Below, in pieces: positions 20,582-28,804 of a DNA stretch of 30,576 bases. The notes under the pieces were generated by a model that was given only the letters and a program-made list of their open reading frames with translations, ran no database searches and was not told the origin of the DNA. Source of the DNA: JBBRSC01 sp038245795 (lineage in GTDB: Bacteria; Actinomycetota; Acidimicrobiia; Acidimicrobiales; Microtrichaceae). The DNA lies in NCBI GenBank assembly GCA_038245795.1, contig JBBRSC010000004.1, forward strand, positions 1 through 30,576, given 5' to 3'. A program made the translations under genes and the position numbers. Numbering within the stretch: position 1 is the stretch's first letter; each line of letters opens with the position of its first letter.

Positions 20582-22627
20582 TCAGCCGTTCTTCGCCGCC
20601 CACCAGGTATGCCAGACATCCAGGATGGCCGGGCCAAGGAAGTCCCGCACCACCGGGTTCTGATCGCCCCACACATAGTGCGAGCCGTCGTTCCGGAAGT
20701 CGGTGTCGTTCTTGTGGGGAACCATGTAGGAACCCAGGTCAATCAATCCTGACGTCTGCGGTCGGCTGGCGACGACCTCACGGATCATCTGATTCAGTCG
20801 GTCGACACTCTCGTCACGATGGCTGCGGCGCTGCGCCGCGGTGCCCTGCTCCTTGAGACTGTCGCTGTAGGGCGCCAGCGTCAACCACACAACGACCGCA
20901 CCCGTGCTCGCCAACGTGTCGGTCGCCAACGTGAGTTCACTTCGCAGATAGGCGTCGAACACGGGATCGCCGATGTTGCGCCATTGGTTGTCGCCCTTGA
21001 GCTTACGATCCGTGAGTTCCCACTGGCCGGTCTGGACAAGAGCGACGTCGGGTTTCCCCTTGGCCAGAGCGGCGGTCCAACGCGTCGGCCACTTGTCGCA
21101 GAGTGGGTCGATCGGACCCGTGCCCTCAAATCGCCTGATGCCTCCGCGCGCGATGCCGCAACCAAGCTCACTGATGCCGTCCACGCCGTAGATCAGGCCA
21201 GTCTGTTGCTCCCAGCCCCCGATCTGGAGTGCCAACGACAGCGAGACCGAGTCGCCGAATGTCGCGACGCGCGGAAGCGGTGGCAACTTCGACACGACTG
21301 CCCCGGCGACCTCAGTGGGAGGCGTCGTCGAAGGACGATTCGCCCGCATCGCATCAAGCTGTTGCTGCGCTGATGCAACGTCGAAGCCCGCCACGACGCG
21401 ATTGGCCGGCTGCAACGACAGCGACCCGACAACGATGCCCATCACGATGAACGGTGCTGCGAACGCCGGTCTCGCCCACACGTACCTCTTGGTGAGGCGC
21501 TGCTGTTGGATCGGACGTTCGAAGAATCGGAAGCTCACCTCGGCCAGTCCGATGGCAAGCGCGTAGCAGAGGAGGACCCGCGGCAGTTGCGGAAGGCCGG
21601 TCCGCTCGCGGGTCAGGAACACGAGGAGCGGCCAGTGAAACAGATACACCCCGTAGGAGATCTTGCCGAGGTGACGCAGGGGGAGAACCGCAAGGAACGC
21701 TCGGACCGGCCCGACCGGCACGATCGCGGCCGCAACGAGCGAGACCGACACGATGCTCTGCAACGCGAAGCCACCACTGGTGATGAACGACGAGTCGTGT
21801 TGCACCACCAATACCAGCACCACGAAACCCGCAAGGGCGACGGCGCCGATCGTCGCGACGGCGGTCCGCCAGATCAGCGATCGAACCAGCAGACGACGGA
21901 ACTTCGGATTGGCGACCAGGATCGCGAAGAGCGCGCCGGCCAACATTTCGCCAGCCCGGGTGTCGGTGCCGTAGTAGACACGATCAATCGACATCCCGAG
22001 CAGCGGTGGGGCGGCGAACGCTGCCAGCATCATCAACCCGAGCACGATCGTGAGGAGGCGACGCACGCCACGGGTCGCAGCGAGCAGGCCCGTCACGATC
22101 AACGGGAAGAACAGGTAGAACTGCTCCTCGATGGCGAGGCTCCAGAAATGCAGGACCGGCGACGGGGCAGTGAACAGCGCCGAGTAGCTCTTGCCAATCG
22201 CCAGGAATCGCCAGTTGGCCACCTGGCCCAGCGCTGCCACTACGTCGAGCCTCGCATCCGCTGCTTGCTCCGCAGTGCCGATGAACCAGACCGCGAGCAG
22301 CACGGCAATCAATGTCAGCCACGCAGCGGGAAGCAGGCGGCGAAAACGTCGGCCCCAGAAATCCTTCAGCGAGATACGACCTGCGTGGGACCGTTCGTTC
22401 AGAAGCAACGACGTGAGCAGGAACCCCGACAACGTGAAGAAGATCGGGAGTGACAGAAAGGCTCCCGGCGCCTGCTCGAGCCCGCTGTGATACGTGAGCA
22501 TCACCGCAATGGCCAACCCTCGCAGCCCGTCGATGGCGTCGATGCGGGTCAGCCTCCCGTCGACACCGAAGCCCAACAGCGCATTGCCGCGCTCTGCCAC
22601 CGAACTCACCCGGACAGTTTGGCCCAC
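20582..22627 (-). CDS. OafA/YrhL-type membrane O-acyltransferase with C-terminal SGNH domain
   Basis: A 681-residue protein. The acyltransferase-3 domain (about 25-405) begins with TRIDAIDGLRGLAI, has LTYHSGL with conserved His47, the Arg motif GRRFRRLLP, HFWSLAIEEQFYLFFP (Glu167/168) and HLGKISYGVYLFHWPLLVF. About ten membrane segments are visible. After a Thr/Pro linker (430-440) comes an SGNH-hydrolase-like domain (about 450-681) with FGDSVS (Ser460) and NDGSHY (Asp647 to His650). Proteins of this type move acetyl or other acyl groups across the membrane onto cell-wall polymers, lipooligosaccharides or polysaccharides. Block I and block V of the SGNH triad are both present, so the domain is probably active. 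The GTG at 22627 is the furthest start; an internal start nearer residue 23 is possible. The gene diverges from the crotonase gene. Confidence 0.92.
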   Translation of the reverse strand: MGQTVRVSSVAERGNALLGFGVDGRLTRIDAIDGLRGLAIAVMLTYHSGLEQAPGAFLSLPIFFTLSGFLLTSLLLNERSHAGRISLKDFWGRRFRRLLPAAWLTLIAVLLAVWFIGTAEQAADARLDVVAALGQVANWRFLAIGKSYSALFTAPSPVLHFWSLAIEEQFYLFFPLIVTGLLAATRGVRRLLTIVLGLMMLAAFAAPPLLGMSIDRVYYGTDTRAGEMLAGALFAILVANPKFRRLLVRSLIWRTAVATIGAVALAGFVVLVLVVQHDSSFITSGGFALQSIVSVSLVAAAIVPVGPVRAFLAVLPLRHLGKISYGVYLFHWPLLVFLTRERTGLPQLPRVLLCYALAIGLAEVSFRFFERPIQQQRLTKRYVWARPAFAAPFIVMGIVVGSLSLQPANRVVAGFDVASAQQQLDAMRANRPSTTPPTEVAGAVVSKLPPLPRVATFGDSVSLSLALQIGGWEQQTGLIYGVDGISELGCGIARGGIRRFEGTGPIDPLCDKWPTRWTAALAKGKPDVALVQTGQWELTDRKLKGDNQWRNIGDPVFDAYLRSELTLATDTLASTGAVVVWLTLAPYSDSLKEQGTAAQRRSHRDESVDRLNQMIREVVASRPQTSGLIDLGSYMVPHKNDTDFRNDGSHYVWGDQNPVVRDFLGPAILDVWHTWWAAKNG

Positions 22628-22675
22628 GACGGCTCTCGCAACGAACCAGCCGATCGGCGCGCTCGTCGTCGTCGC

Positions 22676-22681
22676 TAGGGT
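22676..22681 (+). promoter_or_regulatory. -10 box of a possible leaderless promoter for the crotonase gene
   Basis: TAGGGT ends six bases before the ATG at 22688, and there is no Shine-Dalgarno sequence. This is the same layout as before the thioesterase-like gene. No convincing -35 box is visible. Transcription would start at or next to the ATG. Confidence 0.4.
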
Positions 22682-22687
22682 ACCGAC

Positions 22688-23401
22688 ATGTCTGAATCAT
22701 CTGTCCCTGCACCGGTCAGCACGTCGTCGTCGGGCGACGTCGCCATCATCACCATCGATGATGGAAAGGCCAACGCCTTGTCGTTCGCAGTGATCGAAGC
22801 TGTCGAAGCGGCGCTGGCGGAGGCGGCTGGCGCCGCCAAGGCCGCGGTCATTCTGGGTCGCGAGGGAAAGTTCTCTGCGGGATTCGACCTCTCGGTGATG
22901 ACCGGCAGTGTCGACGACGCCCGCCGGCTGCTGTCTGCGGGCGCCGTGCTCGGCATCAAGATTTTCGAATCGCCGATCCCGATAGTCCTGGGCGTCACCG
23001 GTCACGCCCTCGCCATGGGTGGGATCCTCACGACCACCGCCGACTACCGCGTCGGCGCGTCGGGCCCCTACAAGCTGGGGCTCAACGAGGTTGCCATCGG
23101 CATGCCCGTGCCGGCCTTCGCGGTGGAGCTCTGCCGGGATCGGCTGAGTTCCGCCTGGTTCACGCGCTGCGTCCAGCAGGCACACATCTGCTCACCTGAC
23201 GAAGCCGTCACGGCCGGTTTCCTCGACGAGGTCGTGCCGCTCGATCAGGTCGCCGAACGCGCAGTGGCCGTGGCAACCGATCTGGCAGCACGGGTGCATC
23301 CTGGGCCGTTCAGGATGACGCGCCGCACGATCCGCGGGGCGCTCGCCGAGCAACTGCGACAGGGGCTCGCAGCGGACATGGCCTTGTTCGACGTCAGCTG
23401 A
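22688..23401 (+). CDS. Enoyl-CoA hydratase/isomerase (crotonase) family protein
   Basis: A 237-residue crotonase-fold protein. The acyl-CoA oxyanion-hole regions are clear: GREGKFSAGFDLSVM and GVTGHALAMGGILTTTADYRVG. LGLNEVAIGMPVP carries the first catalytic-type Glu. The second Glu position of true hydratases is taken by a non-acidic segment (VPAFAVEL, then SSAWFTRCVQQAHICSPDEA), which leaves isomerase, hydratase or another CoA chemistry open. The first 14 residues are low-complexity. The ATG at 22688 is preceded by TAGGGT at leaderless spacing. The stop lies four bases from the stop of the convergent lipoprotein hydrolase, so there is no room for a terminator between them. Confidence 0.88.
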   Translation: MSESSVPAPVSTSSSGDVAIITIDDGKANALSFAVIEAVEAALAEAAGAAKAAVILGREGKFSAGFDLSVMTGSVDDARRLLSAGAVLGIKIFESPIPIVLGVTGHALAMGGILTTTADYRVGASGPYKLGLNEVAIGMPVPAFAVELCRDRLSSAWFTRCVQQAHICSPDEAVTAGFLDEVVPLDQVAERAVAVATDLAARVHPGPFRMTRRTIRGALAEQLRQGLAADMALFDVS

Positions 23402-23405
23402 CCGA

Positions 23406-25613
23406 TCACCGGGTGGGCACCGACCGGCATGGTGTCCCGTCGCAGGGATCGATGATCACCCCGTCCGGTCGGAAGAACGCATCCTTCTGTTTCCGGCTCC
23501 CGGGCTGGCGTCGCGGGTCCTCGTGCGGATCTGCGCAGCGCACGTCAGCGTCTCGTAGGGCTCGAGTGAGTGGACGACAGATCGCCACGAACTCGACACT
23601 CTCTGCCGGCGTGATGTTGAACGGGGGCGGCGCCAACGTGCCGGTGTCCCAATAGATCAGCGCCGAACCCGTAAAAGGGTAGGACGTGATCTCGTCGAGC
23701 CCGAAGTACGGACTCGAGTCCGGATGACGACCCGGTGCGAGCGCCGGGGTGCGGAGGCGGGCGCCGATGGTCCGGGCTTCCATCTCCGCCGTCGCCGTCG
23801 AGACCTGATGATCGCCGAATGCAACGTGAAGGATCACCTCATGTTTCGGTGTTCCTGGGAGCGACTTGGCGGTCATGTATTCGGCGTAGCCATTGGCTTC
23901 CGCCCGATCCCAGAGCATCTGGAGTATCCCGTAGATGATCTGCTGATCGACGGCCTTGGGGTACGCGCCTCGCAGCACGGCAAAGTACGTCTCGAAGTCC
24001 ACGCTACGGCTCAGCAGGATCGAATAGTCCATGCCAGCCACGCCGAGCACGGCCTTGGTCCAATCCACCGCGATTGCCGTCACAGCGCCGCCCATGATGG
24101 CGCCTTGGCTGTTGCCGTCGTAGTACGCCTCAGTCCCGTTGATCAACGCTGTGCCATCGGTCGACTGGAAGGCCGAACTCGATGACAGGCCCTGCGGGTG
24201 GATCATCAGGCGAGCGAGGAAAAGTGTGTTCAGCATCCCTTGCTGGGAACGATCGGCAATCGTCGGGAATTTCGAGATGTCGCCCAGGACGGTCACCGCA
24301 TTGCCGACGTCGCTGTCCGCCAGACCAATCCAATCGGTGGCGCAGTAGATCATGGAGTTCTCCGACGCGATTGCGGCGACCTGGCTACCTTCGACCTCGT
24401 CGTGATTGCCAAGAAGGCCGTGGCCGTAGACAACCGGCCGAGCGGACCCCGCCCCTCGGTCGATGGCCACCTGGGGCACTTGACAAGAGAAGTCGGCGGA
24501 AAAGGTGTCCCCGGTGGTTCGCGGATTGTTGGGCGACAGTGAGTCGTACGTCATCCGGCTTCCGGGGGCGCCCTTGGCATCGAGAAACAGCGGGACCTGG
24601 AACGTTCCGCGAACTCGACGAGCAATGCCGGTCTCGAGTTTCGAGGGATCGGTCGTCACATCAGTGATGGTGAACGCCGGAGCCGCCGAACCGAGGCGCG
24701 AGAACGCGTCGTTTCGCATCGACAACATTCGTCCCGACAGGTTCTGTTGGGACACAACGTCGAAGTCCCACGCCATGAACATCTCAGCGCGCGGCAGGCC
24801 GGCTGCCGCGAGTGTGGAGATGGTCTCCTCCATGGACGGTCGACGGGCCTCGACAGCTTCGAGTGCCGCCGAGTCCGAAACCAATCGATCCCGAAAGACC
24901 CGGAAGGGCAATGACGGTTGCAGCGTCGCGCCCGTCGCCGTTCGAAGATGCGAGAACCCAACGATGATTCGATGTCCCTGCGGGAGGGCGGCGGCAGGAT
25001 GGACGATCAACAGCCGCTGCGCGTCGGTGGGAGCGGTTGTGTCCACTTCGGCCCAGTGGGCCACCGGTCGACCGGCGTCGATGTCGTAGAGCATCGATGC
25101 CGAACCCGGCAACAACGACGCCCCGATATCGCCGATGGTCGGCAGACCCGAGCGGGCGAGATCTACCCCGGGAGCACCCAGGAGGATCGGGGTTCCTGGG
25201 CTGAACCCGTCGTTGCGGTTCCATTCGGTCGGATCGAACGGGGTTCCCGCGAGGTTGGGCAGGAGGCCCGTGGGCAGATTGACCCTCCGACGGGTCGCGG
25301 CGCCCTTCTGGAGCGTCGTGAAGTGGTTCGACGGGAACGGCAGCAGACACGCCGTGGCATCGAGCACATCGCACGGTCCAGCGCTGAGGACCTGGCTGCT
25401 CAGCGCGGCTTGGTCGGCGTCGCCGATCGGGGTCAGCGGCGGCGGAGCAGGAGCGGGAGCGGGCGCAATGGTCACAGCACCAATCGCCCCCTGGGGGTCG
25501 CCGGTGAGCTTCGGTGGCGCGTCCACTTCGGCCCGGGCACACCCCGCTATCAGCGAAAGGGCGGCACAGAGCGCCAGGATCGGACGCTGAGCGCCACGGC
25601 TACGAGTGATCAC
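23406..25613 (-). CDS. Large lipoprotein alpha/beta hydrolase (lipase-like), paralogue of the protein at 18548
   Basis: A 735-residue exported lipoprotein. The N-terminus has Arg residues, a hydrophobic core and lipobox LIAGC (Cys25), then a Pro/Ala-rich linker (50-60). As in its paralogue, CLLPFPSNHFT follows (89-99), then RRRVNLPTGLLP, a beta-rich half, PVVYGHGLLGNHDEV (oxyanion region, 393-407), and nucleophile elbow GNSQGA (500-505) with Ser502. VAFGDHQVS (598-606) supplies a candidate Asp/His pair. Clustered Cys near the C-terminus (DPCDGTPC) may form a disulfide. The family resembles VolA-type lipases; the substrate is unknown. The GTG start has GGAGGA three bases upstream. The gene lies downstream of the Rpf-like gene, with an 81-base gap holding a small hairpin. 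Confidence 0.82.
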   Translation of the reverse strand: MITRSRGAQRPILALCAALSLIAGCARAEVDAPPKLTGDPQGAIGAVTIAPAPAPAPPPLTPIGDADQAALSSQVLSAGPCDVLDATACLLPFPSNHFTTLQKGAATRRRVNLPTGLLPNLAGTPFDPTEWNRNDGFSPGTPILLGAPGVDLARSGLPTIGDIGASLLPGSASMLYDIDAGRPVAHWAEVDTTAPTDAQRLLIVHPAAALPQGHRIIVGFSHLRTATGATLQPSLPFRVFRDRLVSDSAALEAVEARRPSMEETISTLAAAGLPRAEMFMAWDFDVVSQQNLSGRMLSMRNDAFSRLGSAAPAFTITDVTTDPSKLETGIARRVRGTFQVPLFLDAKGAPGSRMTYDSLSPNNPRTTGDTFSADFSCQVPQVAIDRGAGSARPVVYGHGLLGNHDEVEGSQVAAIASENSMIYCATDWIGLADSDVGNAVTVLGDISKFPTIADRSQQGMLNTLFLARLMIHPQGLSSSSAFQSTDGTALINGTEAYYDGNSQGAIMGGAVTAIAVDWTKAVLGVAGMDYSILLSRSVDFETYFAVLRGAYPKAVDQQIIYGILQMLWDRAEANGYAEYMTAKSLPGTPKHEVILHVAFGDHQVSTATAEMEARTIGARLRTPALAPGRHPDSSPYFGLDEITSYPFTGSALIYWDTGTLAPPPFNITPAESVEFVAICRPLTRALRDADVRCADPHEDPRRQPGSRKQKDAFFRPDGVIIDPCDGTPCRSVPTR

Positions 25614-25626
25614 GGGTCCTCCGGAA

Positions 25627-25642
25627 CTGACGTGGCCGTCAG
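25627..25642. terminator. Small hairpin in front of the lipoprotein hydrolase gene
   Basis: CTGACG (25627-25632) and CGTCAG (25637-25642) pair around the loop TGGC. The hairpin lies 14 bases before the GTG start on the minus strand and 53 bases after the Rpf-like gene stop. It could end the upstream transcript or sit in the leader of the hydrolase mRNA. There is no T-run. Confidence 0.35.
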
Positions 25643-25694
25643 CATGCCAAACCAGCGGCGCCGATGCACGGATCGCAATCGACAGAGGATCGCG

Positions 25695-26666
25695 TCAGCG
25701 CAGATGCACTCCGCAGTTTGGCCACGACCGCGCACCGGATCGCTGATAGAGGATGCGCGCTCGGAGGTCCTGCTCGGCAGGCGCCGCGTCAATCGGATCA
25801 CCGACACCACCCGTGGACGACCACGTCGACATCGCAAACTGGTAAGCGCCCCGATAGCGGCCGCTGGCGGATACCGCTCGATAATTGCCGTGCGACTCAC
25901 ACTCGCGCAGTTTCGCCCAACCCGCGTCGCTGCCGAGCGGACCCGGATCCGCAATCGAAATCGCAACGACTGATCCCGCCACCGCCGGCCGAACTGACGC
26001 CCTGAGCGACGGCGGCTTCGTCGTGGTGGTCGTTGTTGTTGTTCTGCTCGCCGCCGCGGCGGCAGCTGCGTTGTCGGCGGATTGCTGATCGAGCGCGTCG
26101 GCAAGCTGACGCTCGGCATCGGCCTCGTAGGCCGAGGCCTGCGCGACATCGCTCGTGGCAGTGTCGACCTGGCGTTGAAGCGTGTCCGCAGATTCTGCCA
26201 ACGCGACGAGCGCCGGATCGTTGTGGCGTTTCAGTGTTTCGTACGCTTCAGCCGCGTTGGCGGCATCCTGCGCACCCGAGAGCAGCAGCGATGTCCGCAA
26301 CGACGCTGCGGTCGGGCCCGCCGAGCCGAGCATCGTCGACAGCCGTTCAAGGTTGCCCCCCTCGATGTAGGCGTCGAGCAGCTGCGTGCGGGCAGCAGCT
26401 CGTGCCGCGGTCAACTCGGTCAGAACGTCCTTCGCATCGAGACTGCGCGACGCCAGGTCCTGAGCACCCCGTTGTTGTTGAACACTCAGCTCGCTGAGCC
26501 GAGTCTCCGCCGACACTCGGGCAGCAGATGCCGCCGAGAGAGCAGTCCGGGCGAGCGCAACCGGATCGGTGGTCGCTCCGACAGACCCGCGCGCGATCAT
26601 CAGCATGCCGAGCGCGATACCAACTGCGACGGCGTGGCGAGGGAGTATTCGGGAGATTCGATCCAT
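25695..26666 (-). CDS. Exported coiled-coil protein with C-terminal Rpf/transglycosylase-like domain
   Basis: A 323-residue protein. Residues 12-31 are a signal peptide (AVAVGIALGMLMIARGSVGA). Residues 36-205 are Ala/Gln/Glu-rich coiled coil like the hook domains of NlpC/P60 or EnvC-type wall hydrolase regulators, with a Gly/Asn break in the middle. A Thr-run linker (209-216) follows. Residues 250-323 match the resuscitation-promoting-factor-like domain: WAKLRECESHGNYRAVSASGRYRGAYQFAMSTW, catalytic-type Glu257 next to Cys256, and a second Cys in SWPNCG. This domain cleaves peptidoglycan glycan strands. I chose the ATG at 26666 because the signal peptide follows it; a longer frame upstream would cross the predicted transcription start. 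No good ribosome-binding site is visible. Confidence 0.85.
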   Translation of the reverse strand: MDRISRILPRHAVAVGIALGMLMIARGSVGATTDPVALARTALSAASAARVSAETRLSELSVQQQRGAQDLASRSLDAKDVLTELTAARAAARTQLLDAYIEGGNLERLSTMLGSAGPTAASLRTSLLLSGAQDAANAAEAYETLKRHNDPALVALAESADTLQRQVDTATSDVAQASAYEADAERQLADALDQQSADNAAAAAAASRTTTTTTTTKPPSLRASVRPAVAGSVVAISIADPGPLGSDAGWAKLRECESHGNYRAVSASGRYRGAYQFAMSTWSSTGGVGDPIDAAPAEQDLRARILYQRSGARSWPNCGVHLR

Positions 26667-26761
26667 GAGCTGATGGGAGGGACTCGTCTCCCGCGGGTTC
26701 TCGCACTGAGTGGCCAGACCCAGCTCGAATCCTGCCACGTCGTAACCAAACTGCAAAACAG

Positions 26762-26790
26762 AACGTACTTTCGAATCACAACGTTGTCAT
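26762..26790 (-). promoter_or_regulatory. Probable promoter of the Rpf-like gene, with overlapping palindrome
   Basis: On the minus strand ATGACA (26785-26790) and TACGTT (26762-26767) are 17 bases apart, in a locally AT-rich region. This gives a transcription start near 26755 and a leader of about 90 bases before the ATG at 26666. The perfect palindrome ACAACGTTGT (26778-26787) overlaps the -35 box and spacer, where a repressor or activator dimer could bind. Confidence 0.55.
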
Positions 26791-26857
26791 TCACTACGGG
26801 TTGATTCCGGCTCATCGCGCGGGTCCAACCACTCTCAGCGGTTGACTCACGGCAGAT

Positions 26858-26889
26858 GTCGGGCGTTGTTGCCGACTCCGTCGCCCGAC
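26858..26889 (-). terminator. Terminator-like hairpin of the parA operon
   Basis: GTCGGGCG (26858-26865) pairs perfectly with CGCCCGAC (26882-26889) around a 16-base loop. On the minus strand it begins three bases after the stop of the small membrane-protein gene. The GC-rich 8-bp stem without a T-run is typical of many actinobacterial terminators. Confidence 0.55.
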
Positions 26890-26891
26890 CG

Positions 26892-27230
26892 TCAGTCGTT
26901 TCGGCGGGCCCGACGAACCAACCAGATGGCTGCCGTCGTCGCAGCCGCAATCCCCGCCACCACCGCAACTCGTTGTGTCGATCGGTCCGGTGCCGGCGCA
27001 GTCGGCGTGCCCGCCGCTCGGTCTGGACGTGTGGGAGACGATCGATCACTCCGAAGGTCGACCACGGGCGACGGGTGAACCATGGACGCAAGATCGTCCG
27101 CGAGTGCCGGGATGTCGCCATCGCTCGTACGGTCGAGGATTGCATCGATCTGGACAGGATCAGTGAGATCCGCAGCGATGTCAGCGTCACCGGCGGGACG
27201 CCGATTGCGCTTGGGGTCGTACTCAGCCAT
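26892..27230 (-). CDS. Small tail-anchored membrane protein coupled to ParA, function unknown
   Basis: A 112-residue protein. It begins MAEYDPKRNRRP (basic), continues with an acidic helical middle (about 15-50: DADIAADLTDPVQIDAILDR, IPALADDLASMV) and a Pro/Ser/Arg-rich linker, and ends in one hydrophobic segment (about 87-106: VAVVAGIAAATTAAIWLVRR) followed by Arg. That predicts a C-tail anchor with the N-terminus in the cytosol. The ATG at 27230 overlaps the end of the ParA gene by eight bases, so translation is coupled. I do not recognise the family. ATPases of the ParA/MinD class often have small membrane or activator partners with a basic N-terminus, which fits this protein, but a partnership is inference. 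Confidence 0.7.
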   Translation of the reverse strand: MAEYDPKRNRRPAGDADIAADLTDPVQIDAILDRTSDGDIPALADDLASMVHPSPVVDLRSDRSSPTRPDRAAGTPTAPAPDRSTQRVAVVAGIAAATTAAIWLVRRARRND

Positions 27231-28092
27231 GGGTCGGCTCCGATCCAACCGTCGACAGCGCGTCGCTCGAAATCGTCTCGACCGGCCCGGGAGCGGAGCT
27301 CGTTGTCGTGAGGTCGATCGGACCGGCCAACAGCGCGTCCAGAACGGCATCGAACTCGGCCACGGCTTCCGCGATGCCGTCGCGGTCGAGGGCATGAAGC
27401 GGAAGCGATTGTGCGGACGCTTCGGCGACAGCAGCGCGCAACCTGATGGCCGGGCGGATCACCGATGAACCATGGACGTCGACGAGTTGTTCATCCCAGT
27501 AGCGGGCGTCGCGAGTTCGACCGAGCCGATTGACGATGATGCCGCCGAGGCGCAGTCGACCGGCCCGGCGTTCGGCGATCCGATTGACATTGCGGACGAT
27601 CTGATCGACGCCATCGGTCGCCCACGCACCCGGTTCCGTCACTACCACAGCAACGTCGGCCGCAAAGAGGCCGTTGACGGTCAGCAGACCGAGCGACGGG
27701 GGACAGTCGATGATGACCAGGTCGGCCTCGACGCCGTCCAGAGCGGTGGACAGACGATCCTGCGCGCCGATCGGGTCGGTCGCCAGCTGGAGTTCGAGCT
27801 GGGCCACCGCACTTCGGGCGGGGGCCAAGCGAGGCGCCACGTCGAACAGGTCCGGATCCCATCCGGTATGGCACAACACGTCTGCCAACGCTCCTCGCCG
27901 TTCGACGGCGAGCGCTTCGTCGACAGCGTGGGCCGGTGACCACACACCCATGCCCGACGTTGCATTTGCCTGCGGATCGAGATCCACCACCACGGTGTCA
28001 AGACCCCGGCGCGCTGCTCGGGCAGCCAGGCCCAGAGCAACCGTCGTCTTGCCGACCCCGCCCTTCTGGTTGACTGCCGCCACGACCAACAT
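27223..28092 (-). CDS. ParA/Soj-family ATPase
   Basis: A 289-residue deviant-Walker ATPase: NQKGGVGKTTVALGLA (8-23, with signature Lys10 and Lys15), VVVDLDPQANATSGMG as switch I, and LVIIDCPPSLGLLTVNGLFAADVAVVVTEPG as Walker B/switch II. It is most like chromosomal or orphan ParA proteins that segregate DNA or position protein cargo. No ParB gene or parS site is visible here, so it may be an orphan positioning ATPase. The ATG at 28092 lies four bases from an inverted repeat and lacks a clear ribosome-binding site. It is the first gene of a two-gene unit with the tail-anchored protein. It lies 62 bases downstream of the TetR gene on the same strand. Confidence 0.92.
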   Translation of the reverse strand: MLVVAAVNQKGGVGKTTVALGLAARAARRGLDTVVVDLDPQANATSGMGVWSPAHAVDEALAVERRGALADVLCHTGWDPDLFDVAPRLAPARSAVAQLELQLATDPIGAQDRLSTALDGVEADLVIIDCPPSLGLLTVNGLFAADVAVVVTEPGAWATDGVDQIVRNVNRIAERRAGRLRLGGIIVNRLGRTRDARYWDEQLVDVHGSSVIRPAIRLRAAVAEASAQSLPLHALDRDGIAEAVAEFDAVLDALLAGPIDLTTTSSAPGPVETISSDALSTVGSEPTHG

Positions 28093-28095
28093 GGG

Positions 28096-28124
28096 CGAAG
28101 ACTACCGGGCGGCCCTGGTCTTCG
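28096..28124. repeat. Inverted repeat directly upstream of the parA start
   Basis: CGAAGAC (28096-28102) pairs with GTCTTCG (28118-28124) across 15 bases that can form a smaller inner GGG/CCC stem. It starts three bases upstream of the start codon on the minus strand. It could be an operator or an mRNA hairpin limiting translation, or the end of the TetR transcript. Confidence 0.45.
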
Positions 28125-28154
28125 GGGCGTTCATTCGCGAGTCGTCACCGCTTC

Positions 28155-28778
28155 TCAACGGTCGTCGCTACTCGGCGAATCCGGTGGAGCGAGCCCACTC
28201 ATCATTCGCAGCGTCACCGCGAACATCTCCTCGGGTCCGGAGCGCGGAAGGTTCACTGCCCGCAACACGACCAGTCCGAAGATCCAACCTGTGAAGAATG
28301 TACGGAGGGCATCGGCGTCGATCGAAGCGTCGATGGCTCCGACGTCCTTCGCCCGATTGATCTGATGGAGCAACGTCGCGTCGAGACGAGCAAACGTCGA
28401 CGCCAACATCTCCCGAGCATCGATGTCGCGGGCCGCCAAGGCCAGCGCATCCAACAGCAACTGATCGACCCGTTCGGAGGGCGCTGTCGTTTGGTCGGCC
28501 ATGACCCGCGAGATCATGCCGTCACCCGGACGAAGATCCCGGAACGATTCGAGAAGATCGCTCAAGATCCGTTCACCCTCGGCGACGATGGCCTCGCCGA
28601 GCAACGCGGTCCGACTCGGAAAGTGGACGTAGAGAGCTCCGGGCGTGAAGCCAGCGCGTTTCGCGATGTCCGCCACCCTCGTCCCGCCGTAGCCTTTTTC
28701 CAAGAAGACCTCGACAGCCGCGTTCACCAGGCGCTGCCTCGTGTCGGTCTGATCAATGATGAACTCATCGGTCCCCAT
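28155..28778 (-). CDS. TetR-family transcriptional regulator
   Basis: A 207-residue regulator. The N-terminal helix-turn-helix domain is clear: TRQRLVNAAVEVFLEKGYGGTRVADIAKRAGFTPGALYVHFPSRTALLGEAI (about residues 12-65), the canonical TetR pattern. The C-terminal ligand/dimer domain is helical and has no recognisable ligand signature; the length is normal. I chose the ATG at 28778 because GGAG lies seven bases before it. Longer frames add a segment unlike protein. An inverted repeat (28805-28831) sits just upstream and could be its own operator. The target genes are unknown: the CDF gene upstream and the parA unit downstream are on the same strand. Confidence 0.93.
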   Translation of the reverse strand: MGTDEFIIDQTDTRQRLVNAAVEVFLEKGYGGTRVADIAKRAGFTPGALYVHFPSRTALLGEAIVAEGERILSDLLESFRDLRPGDGMISRVMADQTTAPSERVDQLLLDALALAARDIDAREMLASTFARLDATLLHQINRAKDVGAIDASIDADALRTFFTGWIFGLVVLRAVNLPRSGPEEMFAVTLRMMSGLAPPDSPSSDDR

Positions 28779-28804
28779 AGCGAAACTCCGCCCGTCCCCG
28801 TTGT

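Noticed and set aside
21506..22453. Open frame of 315 codons on the plus strand rich in Arg, Glu and Gln
   Set aside because: Antisense to the membrane acyltransferase; the charged composition is the mirror of hydrophobic codons.
26667..26755. c-di-AMP (ydaO-type) riboswitch in the leader of the Rpf-like gene
   Set aside because: Such riboswitches occur upstream of actinobacterial rpf genes, but I could not find the conserved core motifs in this roughly 90-base leader.
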